Part shown: positions 13,486-22,386 of the stretch, piece after piece
Layout: each line of letters starts with the position of its first letter
Numbering within the stretch: the stretch's first letter is position 1
From: an uncultured Clostridiaceae bacterium
Lineage (GTDB): Bacteria > Bacillota > Clostridia > TANB77 > CAG-508
Reading direction: 5' to 3'
NCBI GenBank assembly: GCA_947642455.1
Contig: CANRSN010000013.1
Coordinates: 1-56,524, forward strand
Length of the DNA: 56,524 bases
The notes under the pieces: model-generated
The model's input: the letters and a program-made list of their open reading frames with translations, nothing else
Databases searched by the model: none
What the model was told of the DNA's origin: nothing
Program-made: the position numbers and the translations under genes

Positions 13486-13662
13486 CTATTTTTTTATTCT
13501 GTTGTATTTTTCTTCTATACATTCTCTTACTATTTCAGAACGACTTTTATCTTCTTGTTTGCAACATTTATCTAGTTTATTTATTGTTTCATTGTCCATT
13601 CTTACTCTAAGCATATAATCCTTAGAATTTTTTACAACAGGTCTTCCTCTTTTAGCAACCAT
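13486..13662 (-). CDS. Ribbon-helix-helix regulator
   Basis: A 58-residue protein: a basic arm (MVAKRGRPVVKNSKDY), one strand (MLRVRMDNET) and two helices ending in CIEEKYNR, the CopG/Arc fold. It has its own strong promoter and sits amid the structural genes, so it probably represses itself and the neighbouring insert (small gene plus homing endonuclease). The direct repeats in its promoter are the likely operator. Confidence 0.75.
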   Translation of the reverse strand: MVAKRGRPVVKNSKDYMLRVRMDNETINKLDKCCKQEDKSRSEIVRECIEEKYNRIKK

Positions 13663-13678
13663 CACATCATCTCCTTTT

Positions 13679-13721
13679 TTGTTGCTACAATAATTATATA
13701 TTGTTGCTACAAAAAAGTCAA
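13679..13721 (-). promoter_or_regulatory. Promoter and operator of the RHH gene
   Basis: Minus strand -35 TTGACT (13716-13721), 17-base spacer and -10 TATAAT (13693-13698). Two direct copies of TTGTAGCAACAA (13701-13712 and 13679-13690) lie in the spacer and near the start point, as expected for an autoregulated RHH operator. Confidence 0.75.
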
Positions 13722-13747
13722 TAGGTATTTTATTATTTTTTTACTTT

Positions 13748-14116
13748 TTATGAATTTACCAGCCGCATATATGCATAATTTGATATTTCAGCCATATTTT
13801 TAGCGATTACTTTGTCTAAGTCCACATCATCTTTTGTTATAGTTTCTATTGTTTTAAAATTAACAGACTGTCCATTGTCAGATGCACTTGTTACTTGTAA
13901 TTGCTCATTATTAGAACTATCTTTATTTTTGTAGTATATATAGCTTTTTCTTGCAAACTCAATACACATATAATTCAGTTCTTGCGGAAAATCTTTTCTT
14001 TTACAGATAGATTTTACTTTATTACAAAATAATTCTATATATACTTGTATTTTGTTATCAAAACTGTCATCTTGTATCTCTAATAATTCTTTTACTTTTC
14101 TTAATATTTCTTCCAT
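13748..14116 (-). CDS. Head-tail connector protein
   Basis: A 122-residue helical protein (LLEIQDDSFDNKIQVYIELFCNKV, ELNYMCIEFARKSYIYY) following the capsid gene, typical of the gp6/gp15-like connector that docks on the portal. Near the C-terminus an in-frame CGG occurs (13763-13765). Read as Arg the protein ends YMRLVNS. With the C skipped it ends YMGW with a stop at 13756. Both are plausible, so this site is the only ambiguous CGG in the window. Confidence 0.72.
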   Translation of the reverse strand: MEEILRKVKELLEIQDDSFDNKIQVYIELFCNKVKSICKRKDFPQELNYMCIEFARKSYIYYKNKDSSNNEQLQVTSASDNGQSVNFKTIETITKDDVDLDKVIAKNMAEISNYAYMRLVNS

Positions 14117-14130
14117 TTCTACCTCCTAAA

Positions 14131-14155
14131 AAGGATAAGGACTAACCTTACCCTT
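14131..14155 (-). terminator. Hairpin after major capsid gene
   Basis: On the minus strand AAGGGTAAGG pairs with CCTTATCCTT around a short loop, followed by TTT, overlapping the capsid stop region. It may enrich the capsid message by partial termination. Confidence 0.6.
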
Positions 14156-15329
14156 TAGAGATTATTCTTGCTATTGCAATTTCTTTGTGATTGTAGTAAG
14201 CTCCATCTGAACCTTTTACTAAATCCCAGTTTGCTCCATCTAATAACTCTTCGTCAGTTGGAGAGTCTGTTGCTTGGTTTTCCATCAAATAACTTATTCC
14301 ATGAGGCATAATTACTTTTCTTTGTCTTTCATATAGCACATCTTTATCATTATCTGCATCTCTATCCATTTCATGAGGTACTTTTGCCCCTATGTTTTCA
14401 TAATCAAATGCACCCTTACCAAATACATATGTTACATATTTTGGTGTTTCACTTAATGAAGCTTCATAATAGTTTCCTATACTTCCTACTAATGGTGATT
14501 CTACTTTTTCATATTTTACATTTGCTCCAGTTCCAGATTTTGTATAATATGTTTTTCCTTCTGTTAATGTTGTATCTGCTGTTTTTGCATAAACTGTCTC
14601 ATATTCCTCTGTAACTGCATCATACTCTACAACTATTTTTCCATTCCAAGTATATAAGTTTAATTCTCTCTCAATACCATTAGCATCATTAAATCTTAAA
14701 TTTGTTACTAACTTTTTACCTTCTAAATTTGTTACTAACATTGAATTTGCAACTACTACTTTAAAGTTTCTCCTTCTATCTCCACATGCTTTTTGTAATG
14801 CTGTATTTAAAGTAGTGTCTACTACTGCTGGTTCTGATGTTCCTGATATATCATATGTATGTTTTTGTGCAAATTCTTTTCCAGCATCTGTTTTAATATT
14901 AAATATAGCCTTAGTTATTACCATTAATATATCTTCCCATGCTGTATCCCAATAGTCTGCTAATTGATTTGCTACTTGACTCATAAAGTCTTTGCCTGAT
15001 GTTACATCATATGTAAAATCTTCCTCATAAAATTTATCTTTTCTACCAATTACTACTACTCCTTGTTTATAAGTAGTTAGTGTCTTTCCATCATCATATT
15101 TTGTTTTTCCATCATAATTTACTGGTTTTCCTTTTAATCTTCCTACCATTGGTATTACTCCATAAACAGAGCCTGTTTGTGATGAAAATAACTTTCTAAT
15201 TTCATTATTTCCTTGTAATATTCCTGATTTAATTAATAAATTTAATCTTTCTTGTGGTATTGTATTGTAATATGCTCCAAAAGCTCTTTCATTAAAATAT
15301 TTTTTGTTAAATACTCCTTTTTCTCCCAT
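14148..15329 (-). CDS. Major capsid protein
   Basis: A 393-residue protein with an HK97-type pattern: MGEKGVFNKKYFNERAFGAY, FSSQTGSVYGVIPM, then the alpha-helical region DFMSQVANQLADYWDTAWEDIL and the C-terminal PHEMDRDADNDKDVLYERQRK. A Thr/Tyr-rich insert near residues 238-290 (TTLTEGKTYYTKSG, GNYYEA) looks like the small beta domain found inserted in many gut-phage structural proteins and may project from the capsid. It follows the scaffold gene in the usual order and contains no CGG codon. Confidence 0.88.
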   Translation of the reverse strand: MGEKGVFNKKYFNERAFGAYYNTIPQERLNLLIKSGILQGNNEIRKLFSSQTGSVYGVIPMVGRLKGKPVNYDGKTKYDDGKTLTTYKQGVVVIGRKDKFYEEDFTYDVTSGKDFMSQVANQLADYWDTAWEDILMVITKAIFNIKTDAGKEFAQKHTYDISGTSEPAVVDTTLNTALQKACGDRRRNFKVVVANSMLVTNLEGKKLVTNLRFNDANGIERELNLYTWNGKIVVEYDAVTEEYETVYAKTADTTLTEGKTYYTKSGTGANVKYEKVESPLVGSIGNYYEASLSETPKYVTYVFGKGAFDYENIGAKVPHEMDRDADNDKDVLYERQRKVIMPHGISYLMENQATDSPTDEELLDGANWDLVKGSDGAYYNHKEIAIARIISKG

Positions 15330-15348
15330 AATTCTTTACCTTCCTTTT

Positions 15349-15957
15349 CTAATTAATTTTTACATCTGGATTTTTTTCTAAGTATTCGCATAAGTCCTCA
15401 TAAGACATTTTGCTAAAATCTGGTTCATTTCCATCTACCTTTTGTCGACCACTTTCTCCAGAACCTGTAATTATAGTTTCTTCTTTGTTGAATAAGTAGT
15501 CTTTCTTTTCTTTTAGACTATTAATTTGTTCATCTAGTCCAATAAAGTTTTCTCCATCTAAGCTAATCTTTGACATATCAAGATTTGCTTTGATGTCTAC
15601 TACATCTTTTGCATTGATTTCCTTTGACATTAATCTAACTGCTAATTTACTGTCAAAATTGTTCTGTTTTACTTTGCTGTCTGCCTCTTCTTGTATTTCT
15701 TTTACTTTTGTTTCGTATTCTTCTTGAGTAATTGAACCTTTTTTATAGTTGTCATACTCCGTTTGAATATTTGTGTTAGTTTCAGTTAAAGTCTTAACTT
15801 GTCCTTCTAATTCCTCTTTTTGAGTCTTAAGTTTAGAATATCTTTCTTCAATATTCTCCTCTTTTGTTAAGAATATCTTTTCATCTGATAATCCTTTTTC
15901 AATTTTTGTTATGTCTTCATCTGCATAACCTAGCTTTTTTAGTAATTCTTTTATCAT
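15349..15957 (-). CDS. Capsid scaffold protein
   Basis: A 202-residue, highly charged protein. The N-terminus MIKELLKKLGYADEDITKIEK is followed by a long coiled coil (residues about 35-110), and the C-terminal part is typical of Firmicutes phage scaffolds. It lies immediately before the major capsid gene. It would template procapsid assembly and then leave. Confidence 0.8.
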   Translation of the reverse strand: MIKELLKKLGYADEDITKIEKGLSDEKIFLTKEENIEERYSKLKTQKEELEGQVKTLTETNTNIQTEYDNYKKGSITQEEYETKVKEIQEEADSKVKQNNFDSKLAVRLMSKEINAKDVVDIKANLDMSKISLDGENFIGLDEQINSLKEKKDYLFNKEETIITGSGESGRQKVDGNEPDFSKMSYEDLCEYLEKNPDVKIN

Positions 15958-16049
15958 AATTTACCTCCATTACGCTTTTTACGAGGTTGCTTCTCACATG
16001 TTTTTGTAAGTTGTTCTTTTACGCCTACATACTCCAAAAAGGCATAATA

Positions 16050-16073
16050 AAAAGCCGTATTACTACGACTTTT
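16050..16073 (-). terminator. Terminator hairpin upstream of the scaffold gene
   Basis: AAAAG-CGTA pairs with TACG-CTTTT, giving A- and T-runs on both sides, so it could work on either strand. The stretch between it and the scaffold start holds one unconvincing short reading frame. Confidence 0.6.
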
Positions 16074-16098
16074 ATTTATAATCTTAAAATATTAATAG

Positions 16099-16254
16099 CT
16101 AATTCACTTTTCTTACAATATCATCTTCTGTTTTTGCAATTATAGATGGATCTCCTACTCCATATACAAACCCATCTAATGTTTCTTTAATATCTCTTAT
16201 TGCAGTTTGTGTTCCATCTTTTAATTCTACTACATCTCCTATTTGATATTTCAT
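16099..16254 (-). CDS. Small phage protein, 51 aa
   Basis: Starts MKYQIGDVVELKDGTQTAIR and ends in TAG. The beginning suggests a small SH3-like beta barrel (GDVVELKDG). It starts directly after the stop of the preceding gene. No function known. Confidence 0.6.
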   Translation of the reverse strand: MKYQIGDVVELKDGTQTAIRDIKETLDGFVYGVGDPSIIAKTEDDIVRKVN

Positions 16255-16617
16255 TTATCTCACTCCTTCCACTAGTTTAATTGCTTTTTCAACTGACAAA
16301 TTACTGTCTTTAGAAACTTTTTGTAATTGTATATACATATTTTCTGCTTGTTCAGTTGTATAATTGTATTCTTTAATCATTTTTTGAATATAATTTGATT
16401 TTTCTAAATCTTTATTCTCATTGTCTTCTATTATTTCCCATCTACCACATTTGTTACTATCTTCTAGTGAGCATGGTTTAACAATAGAATATAAATAATC
16501 TTCGCCACTATCATCTATTATTCTAAGCATATCATCTTCTATTGATATTACTTCGTATATTTTTCCATTTGTAAGTCCTTCAATCCCAAAACTTTCTCCT
16601 ATATATTTAACTTTCAT
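16255..16617 (-). CDS. SH3-like small protein after the MuF gene
   Basis: A 120-residue protein. Residues 1-45 (MKVKYIGESF, LTNGKIYEVISIEDDMLRIIDDSG) match an SH3-like phage domain of unknown function. The rest is helical and acidic. Its ATGA overlaps the MuF stop. Because it directly follows a MuF protein with a nuclease-like tail, an immunity role is possible but unproven. Confidence 0.6.
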   Translation of the reverse strand: MKVKYIGESFGIEGLTNGKIYEVISIEDDMLRIIDDSGEDYLYSIVKPCSLEDSNKCGRWEIIEDNENKDLEKSNYIQKMIKEYNYTTEQAENMYIQLQKVSKDSNLSVEKAIKLVEGVR

Positions 16618-17997
16618 TTTAATGTCTTTCCTTTCAATTTAAAATCATATTTTCCATATCTATTATGCTCTACCCAATGTACATCAAATATATATTTATC
16701 ACTTTCTATCTTTCCAACTTTTTTAGTCCATTCTTGTGCTTTTCCACCATATTCTTGAGCATATTTATTAGCACTTCTAAATACTGTTTGTGTTCCATTT
16801 CCAGCAATAATATGTACATTAGATATTATACTACTTTTTGGAATAAATTTCAAATTATTTGTTTCATTGTAAAAACCTAATTGTTTTTCTAATATACTAT
16901 CACTTATTGACTTTATTTTTGGTAGCTCTGGATTTATATAATATTTCTTGTATTGCTCTGGAGCATATTGCATGCACCAATCTTTATAACTCATGTCTTG
17001 TGGCACTAATATACTATTTCCGTTTTCATCTCTTGCACGTCTTTGTAGTCCATCTATTACATCATCATCAAATTCTGCTACTGTTGTACAACGGTCATTC
17101 GGATGTATTGGTGGATAATTCTTCCCGTGGCTTTCTGTCTTTAACGTTAAATACCTTATTATCCAACTCTGCACAATGTTTACATGTTACTTGATCTAAT
17201 GTTGCTATAAATCTGTATTTTTCAATATTTAATTCTTCATAGCTTAACATCTCACTTTCATTTGCAAAATGATTTACCTCTGTTCTTACTAATGTAGTTG
17301 CATTATATAATCCTACATTCATATATTCAGACAATTCTTTGCTTATTTTTTGTATAGATTTTCCTGACATTGTATCTGCTGTTAATTGTGTTCTTAAATA
17401 ATTGCCTAATTTTTCACTATTGTTCCATATTCTTTGAGAAAAGTTAGCATTATTAGTCCAATTTTCATTTAACATTAAGTTTATTGTTTTGTTATCTATT
17501 TGAGCAAAACTAAATCCTAATCCAGTTCTTTTCTGAATATCATATATATTGTGATAATATCCCTCTTTTATTGTATCTACATATCTTGTTTCTGTTATCT
17601 GTTGTTCTATTTCTGCTAATTTTTTTAATTCTATATCAATATTGTCTTGTAATGCTTGATAGCGACTAATTCTATATGAATAAGCTGGTGCATTATATTT
17701 AGCTATTAATTTATTTTTTATGTTTTCGTCTGTTATGTTGTTATTTATCACTTTTAATAGGTTTTTATAATATTGCTCTGTTTCCTTTTTGTTTAGCATT
17801 TTTACTAATGTTTCTTTACTTAATTCAGTATCTTTCGCAAAGTTTTTAAATATATTATTTATTTCTTTGTTTATATTCTTTGTTGCTTGTTCATATGCTT
17901 GTATTAATGAATTTATTGTGTTTTCTGTTCCTTTTTCTAGTCTCTTCATTAATTCTGTACTTCTTCGTTCCCAGTATCCTATTGGTTTTCTTGCCAT
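16614..17997 (-). CDS. MuF minor head protein with C-terminal nuclease-like domain, CGG +1 shift
   Basis: Reading from ATG 17995-17997 gives a helical N-terminal domain, then the MuF domain ending CKHCAELDNKVFNVKDRKP. Frame 0 then reads CGG (17125-17127) and soon stops. With the C skipped it reads GKNYPPIHPNDRCTTV, the expected C-terminal MuF signature, for about 460 residues. The last about 80 residues (YGGKAQEWTKKVGKIES, IFDVHWVEHNRYGKYDFKLKG) resemble the Barnase/EndoU/ColicinE5-like nuclease domains fused to MuF proteins. It would be packaged in the head and delivered with the DNA. The toxin-like domain lies wholly after the shift site. Confidence 0.82.
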
Positions 17998-18001
17998 AAA
18001 A

Positions 18002-18028
18002 ATAACACCCCCTATTCGTTGGTGTTAT
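18002..18028 (-). terminator. Hairpin after portal gene
   Basis: ATAACACC pairs with GGTGTTAT and overlaps both the portal stop and the ribosome site of the MuF gene; TTTT follows on the minus strand. It may tune MuF translation. Confidence 0.55.
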
Positions 18029-19586
18029 CTTCTTCATTACGATTATCATTAAAGCCACCAGATGAATTAAATATTTGGCTTTGCATCTTCATATCTTCTT
18101 GTTTTTCTTCTTTGAGTCTTTGTAGTTCTTGTTCCACATCATCAATGTAAGGATGATTCTCTAATTTTGTTCTTGTACTTATTGTTGTGTCATTATTTAA
18201 CGTTTGTATTTGTTCTGTTGTATTAAATATTCTTGATTTATTAAATGTAAATTTAAAATCGAATATATTTAAGTCTTGTGGTATTTCTCCTATTCTTTTT
18301 AAATGTTCTGCTATAAACCAAAATAGTTCATACAAACCTTGCCTTAGGCTGTTTATGCAATCATCTGCTTTACTGTCTAAATCTGTATATAAAAACTCTA
18401 ATGAAATTCCAGAAGGTGCTTGACCTATTAGCTCTGTTCTATTCGTATTTACTCCCCTACCAAATTCATATATTTTTTCTTCTAATAGTTTTAGGATAAT
18501 TTGTCTAGCTTCGTAAGGAAATGGTACAGTTGCTATATCTATACTTCCTGCTGTATCATTATTTCGTACAATTCCCATTATCTTTATTCTTTCAACTAAC
18601 TCAGTTAAGTCTTCTGCCCCATATCCATTTATCTTATATATAAATTCTTTTAAATCTTCTATTGTATTTATAAAGTTAGAATTTATTAAATCATATGCAT
18701 CGATTAAATTTTTAATAGGTTCTAAATCTGTTTGCATTTCTTCATTATTCTTTATAATTATGTATGGCACTTTTCCCCAGCTATGTTCTTCTTTTTTTAT
18801 TAATTGCCCGTTAAACATCATTTGTGTAACCCAATGTGGCTCTGGATTTATTCTTGATACATCTAATAAGTATTCTTCTACTTGAGTTATTTCGTTTTTA
18901 TCTTCAATAAAATATTTTGTATTTTCTGATGTTGCCCATTCCACATATATTTTCTTTTTATCGTTTTCTATGACTTTATATGTATGTAGCACATCTGTTA
19001 ATATTTTTTGTGTTTTGGTATCATATATTGGTATTATTTCTTTAGGTTCTATTCTTGTATATTTTAAGTTTCCTTGCTCATCGTAATATGGATACCAAAC
19101 CGCATAAATTTTGTTTGACATATCTACTATTGTTTGTCTTAAAAAATTATCAAATCCTATTCCCAATATGTTCCAAAACTTATCTACTATCTTTTTATTT
19201 AGTTTCTTTAATTTTTTTTTCTGTTCTTCTTTTAATTCTTCATCTGTTATAGGCTCATATGTAATTGTTATTGGCTTTCCTGCTACATAGTCTCTTTTTT
19301 GCTTAACTAACTTCCAATGATATCTATGTGCTACTTTTACTAGTGACCTATTAGGAACTTCTATAGTTTTTTCTGTATATTTTTTTATTCCATTTTCTAT
19401 GTTAAAATCTTTTATTGTATATTCATTTAGCTTTTTATAACAAATGTCATGTTTCCCATTAAAATATCTTTCTCCAATTTCCATTTGTTTTTTTAATGGA
19501 CTTATAGCATCGTCTTTTAAAAACTGTTTTATTATTTCACTATCCATATTTGGCAATGAACTTTTTATTATTTCTGTTTGTGTCAT
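18012..19586 (-). CDS. Portal protein (SPP1 Gp6 type)
   Basis: The protein has 524 residues, in the range of SPP1-type portals. The N-terminal part has QMEIGERYFNGKHDI and KRDYVAGKPITITYEP; the middle has MDLEPIKN-like and LIDAYDLINSNFINTIEDL; the C-terminal part is acidic (QRLKEEKQEDMKMQS). It forms the dodecameric DNA channel at one capsid vertex. The order terminase, portal, MuF is canonical, and there is no CGG in its frame. Confidence 0.9.
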   Translation of the reverse strand: MTQTEIIKSSLPNMDSEIIKQFLKDDAISPLKKQMEIGERYFNGKHDICYKKLNEYTIKDFNIENGIKKYTEKTIEVPNRSLVKVAHRYHWKLVKQKRDYVAGKPITITYEPITDEELKEEQKKKLKKLNKKIVDKFWNILGIGFDNFLRQTIVDMSNKIYAVWYPYYDEQGNLKYTRIEPKEIIPIYDTKTQKILTDVLHTYKVIENDKKKIYVEWATSENTKYFIEDKNEITQVEEYLLDVSRINPEPHWVTQMMFNGQLIKKEEHSWGKVPYIIIKNNEEMQTDLEPIKNLIDAYDLINSNFINTIEDLKEFIYKINGYGAEDLTELVERIKIMGIVRNNDTAGSIDIATVPFPYEARQIILKLLEEKIYEFGRGVNTNRTELIGQAPSGISLEFLYTDLDSKADDCINSLRQGLYELFWFIAEHLKRIGEIPQDLNIFDFKFTFNKSRIFNTTEQIQTLNNDTTISTRTKLENHPYIDDVEQELQRLKEEKQEDMKMQSQIFNSSGGFNDNRNEEDNTNE

Positions 19587-19596
19587 TTTCTCACTC

Positions 19597-20916
19597 CTAA
19601 CTTGCTAAATATAAATCATCGCTACCATAACGTAGACTATCTATTCTATGATTGTTTTTATCTTCTGGTATTTCTAAAGGATTTCCATATTTATCTACTT
19701 TCCATCTATATAGTCCTAATTCTTCAATTAGTCCTTTGCATTTTGGGTCTACTATTATTTCATAACCTTGTAACCACTTAATACCATGCAATATACTATC
19801 TGGACCTTTTGTAGCTGGTATAGCATTTATTTTGTATTTATTTAATTCTGCTATTGATTTTGGTTCTGCACTATCACATTTTACAAGTGCATATTGTGGC
19901 ATTCTTGGTCTTATTGCATTTGCTAGTTGTTCGTTGTCTAGTTCGCAAGCACTAAATTCATCAAATACATATATTTTCTTATGCTTAGTGTCTACATTGA
20001 ACTGTAAAAAACAAGAAGGGTCTGAACTGTATCCAAAGTCCAAACCTCTTCTTATTAATTCAAACATATTTTTATATTGCTCAGTATTTTCAATACGCCA
20101 ATTCTTAAATATTAGTCCTAATGCAATTCCTGGCATACCTAACCCTGCTGTTTTGTATCTTTCGTAATCTTCTTTACGCATTTTTTCATATGCTGCATAG
20201 TCTTTAATATCTAAAAATTCATTAAGTTTATAATTAGTTATCATTAATAGTTGACTTGTTTTTTCTTTTACTTGTTTACCTAAGTATTCAAATTCTTGTT
20301 CTTCTTCTATTATTAATTCTTGTTTTCCATCTTTTATTAATATGTTTTCATCTGGTGTTAATCTTTGTGTTAATTTTTTAACTATAAAATGTTGATTACT
20401 CCATGGATTAAAACTTGCTACTGTCTGTCTAAAATATCCTTCTGGAAGTAATCCTCTTGAACACATACGTGTATTGTTGTATGTTTCTTCTTTTACTATC
20501 TCAAAAGCTTCTTCAAACCATTCAAAACATAATACTAAGTTTGGGTCATCTATTGTAATTGACGCTATCTTTTGCCAGTCATCTAATCCTCTAAAGAAAA
20601 TCTTTTGTCCTGTTTTCTTGTTAGTAGCTTCTAGTGGACTTAATTTAAAATCCCATTCTTTATCTAACTTCAGTTTTTTACAAGCCCATTTTAAATCTGC
20701 ATATACGCTATCTTTTAATGTTATTCCTGTATCTCTCATTGCTAATAAACAAGCTCTAGGATATTTTTTTAGTAAATACATCCATCTTAATGCAATAGTT
20801 TTAGATTTCTTACTACCTTTTGACCCCATCAAAATTACTTCATCGCCTTTAAAGTTCCAAAAAGTAGCATAGCCTTTCCCTATTTGTTCTTGTATACTTA
20901 TTCTTTCTTTATTCAT
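19597..20916 (-). CDS. terL: Terminase large subunit (PBSX type)
   Basis: A 439-residue packaging ATPase-nuclease. The Walker A-like loop GSKGSKKSKT lies near residue 32 and Walker B-like VLCFEWFEEA near residue 130; the C-terminal nuclease half has LDFGYSSDPSC and a DSAEPKSI acidic motif. It starts just before the stop of the small subunit gene and pumps DNA through the portal. Confidence 0.92.
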   Translation of the reverse strand: MNKERISIQEQIGKGYATFWNFKGDEVILMGSKGSKKSKTIALRWMYLLKKYPRACLLAMRDTGITLKDSVYADLKWACKKLKLDKEWDFKLSPLEATNKKTGQKIFFRGLDDWQKIASITIDDPNLVLCFEWFEEAFEIVKEETYNNTRMCSRGLLPEGYFRQTVASFNPWSNQHFIVKKLTQRLTPDENILIKDGKQELIIEEEQEFEYLGKQVKEKTSQLLMITNYKLNEFLDIKDYAAYEKMRKEDYERYKTAGLGMPGIALGLIFKNWRIENTEQYKNMFELIRRGLDFGYSSDPSCFLQFNVDTKHKKIYVFDEFSACELDNEQLANAIRPRMPQYALVKCDSAEPKSIAELNKYKINAIPATKGPDSILHGIKWLQGYEIIVDPKCKGLIEELGLYRWKVDKYGNPLEIPEDKNNHRIDSLRYGSDDLYLAS

Positions 20917-21313
20917 TTACATCATCTACTAATTCAACTGTATATCCACCAGATACCTCTTTTTTATCTACAAATGTTCCATATCGTTTGCCTAATAGCT
21001 CTGCACATTTTGTTCTATCTTGTAATGAAGCATCTAATCCAAATTGGTCTTTTTCTTCTCCACGCATTACTTTTGTGAGATATTGTAACACTTCGTCTTG
21101 TGAGGCTATTCTTTGATTTTCTTTTTCTTCTAGTTTTACTTTTATAAAAATGCTAAGTTTTGCTAAGTTCTGTGCTCCTATTGTATTAAGATTTTTTCCT
21201 TTATACCCTGCCAATTTACAGGCTTCTGTTGCATTGCCTGTTTCTATATAATAATCTATAAATCTTTTTTGCTTTTCTGTTAATTTTTCATATTCTATGT
21301 TTTCATTTTCCAT
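20909..21313 (-). CDS. terS: Terminase small subunit
   Basis: About 134 residues from the ATG after AGGAAGTGAGG (21311-21313). The helix-turn-helix start LTEKQKRFIDYYIETGNATE and ACKLAGYKGKN is the typical terminase_2 signature. It recognises the packaging site and loads the large subunit. The C-terminus overlaps the large subunit start. Confidence 0.9.
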   Translation of the reverse strand: MENENIEYEKLTEKQKRFIDYYIETGNATEACKLAGYKGKNLNTIGAQNLAKLSIFIKVKLEEKENQRIASQDEVLQYLTKVMRGEEKDQFGLDASLQDRTKCAELLGKRYGTFVDKKEVSGGYTVELVDDVNE

Positions 21314-21609
21314 CTGCCTCACTTCCTATCTTTCTATATTCTTCTGCTAGATATTTCATTAAATCTATTTTGCTATAGCAATCATATTCTTGCTTGTACA
21401 CTTCTTTATACTCTACTATGTTTTCATATTCTTCTTCATCAGCACATAACGTATATACTTCTTCTATTATTTCTTTTTTGTATATTACGTACTTTGTACT
21501 ATATTTATCCTTCTTTTCATTATAAAATTGAAAACTGTTTATTTTATAAAACTGTCCGTTTTTGTTTTAAAGCATATAATAATTTATTTATGTTTTGATT
21601 AATATTCAT
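21303..21609 (-). CDS. Small phage protein before terminase, CGG +1 shift
   Basis: ATG 21607-21609 (overlapping the previous gene's stop) gives MNINQNINKLLYALKQK; frame 0 then reads CGG (21556-21558) and stops soon after. With the C skipped it continues GQFYKINSFQFYNEKKDKY and TKYVIYKKE, then DLMKYLAEEYRKIG, for about 101 residues. I recognise this as a common clostridial phage protein found upstream of the terminase, which normally reads NINKLLYAL-QQG-YKI...QFYSEK. Without the skip there is no sensible reading frame in this about 270-base gap. Confidence 0.78.
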
Positions 21610-22030
21610 TTGCTCGCCTCTTTGCATATTTAATATTATCTGTCATCATACATTCTCCACCATTTATATGGCAGTATTTCTTATTGCATTCTGTATTTTT
21701 ATCTGTATCACATGAATATAAACTTTTAATACCTAAATAATGATTTACTACTTCATTTATAAAATCATTGCTACTTGCTACTATTTCGCATACATCTTCA
21801 TAGTCATATTTTTTATTTTCGTTATGTTGATTATGACCATACTCATATAGCCACACATGTGTTAACTCATGTTTTAATGTTCTCTCCATATTTGGTTGTC
21901 CTTTTAATAATAGTATTTTCTGTTCCATATATACAGTTAGTCCCATTGTCCATTCGCTACTTTTGCAAGTCATTTTATCTTTTTCTACTTCTTCTATTTC
22001 CCATTCTGTATTATTTATTTCAAATTTCAT
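21599..22030 (-). CDS. Small zinc metallopeptidase (HExxH)
   Basis: A 143-residue protein with MERTLKHELTHVWLYEYGHN in the middle, an HExxH zinc site of a minimal zincin, followed by an acidic helix (EDVCEIVASSNDF) that may supply the third ligand. A Cys cluster near the C-terminus (CDTDKNTEC, CHINGGEC) may bind another metal. Small SprT/ImmA-like peptidases are often found near phage terminases. Substrate unknown. Confidence 0.7.
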   Translation of the reverse strand: MKFEINNTEWEIEEVEKDKMTCKSSEWTMGLTVYMEQKILLLKGQPNMERTLKHELTHVWLYEYGHNQHNENKKYDYEDVCEIVASSNDFINEVVNHYLGIKSLYSCDTDKNTECNKKYCHINGGECMMTDNIKYAKRRANEY

Positions 22031-22039
22031 AGTTCCTCC

Positions 22040-22165
22040 TTATATAATTGAATGCATCGTTCTATGATGTTTTAAATAGTCCATTGCACTCCAATATGTT
22101 AATCCTTTTGTTTTTGCTGTTTTTATATATTCCTGTGCTGTTTGCTTTGTCCATTTTCTTTTCAT
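22040..22165 (-). CDS. Small basic phage protein, 41 aa
   Basis: Starts MKRKWTKQTAQEYIKTAK and includes TYWSAMDYLKHHR. It is basic, helical and probably nucleic-acid binding. A good AGGAGG site precedes the ATG. No family recognised. Confidence 0.6.
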   Translation of the reverse strand: MKRKWTKQTAQEYIKTAKTKGLTYWSAMDYLKHHRTMHSII

Positions 22166-22178
22166 ATTTTCATTCCTC

Positions 22179-22367
22179 CTACCAACCTAAATCTTTCTTA
22201 TTTCTTTTAAGTCTTTTATTTTTACATATAAAATCTTTACATCTTATTATTGTTGTTGTTCTTATTTGCTCTATTACTAATTCTTGTGTCTTTATTTCTT
22301 CTATTCCATTTGTGCAGTTTTCATTTGCACAATTTATACATATTTCTTTTTTATATAGTTCTTTCAT
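22179..22367 (-). CDS. Small Cys-rich protein, 62 aa
   Basis: MKELYKKEICINCANENCTNG has paired Cys residues likely to hold zinc; the C-terminus is Lys/Arg-rich with a further two Cys. It lies next to the tRNA gene. No function known. Confidence 0.6.
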   Translation of the reverse strand: MKELYKKEICINCANENCTNGIEEIKTQELVIEQIRTTTIIRCKDFICKNKRLKRNKKDLGW

Positions 22368-22386
22368 ATTTTCTCCTATTATATTT

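Noticed and set aside
15958..16049. A short coding frame upstream of the scaffold gene
   Set aside because: About 27 codons could follow a TTG (ending KKRNGGKL), but there is no ribosome site or ATG, so I left it out of the features.
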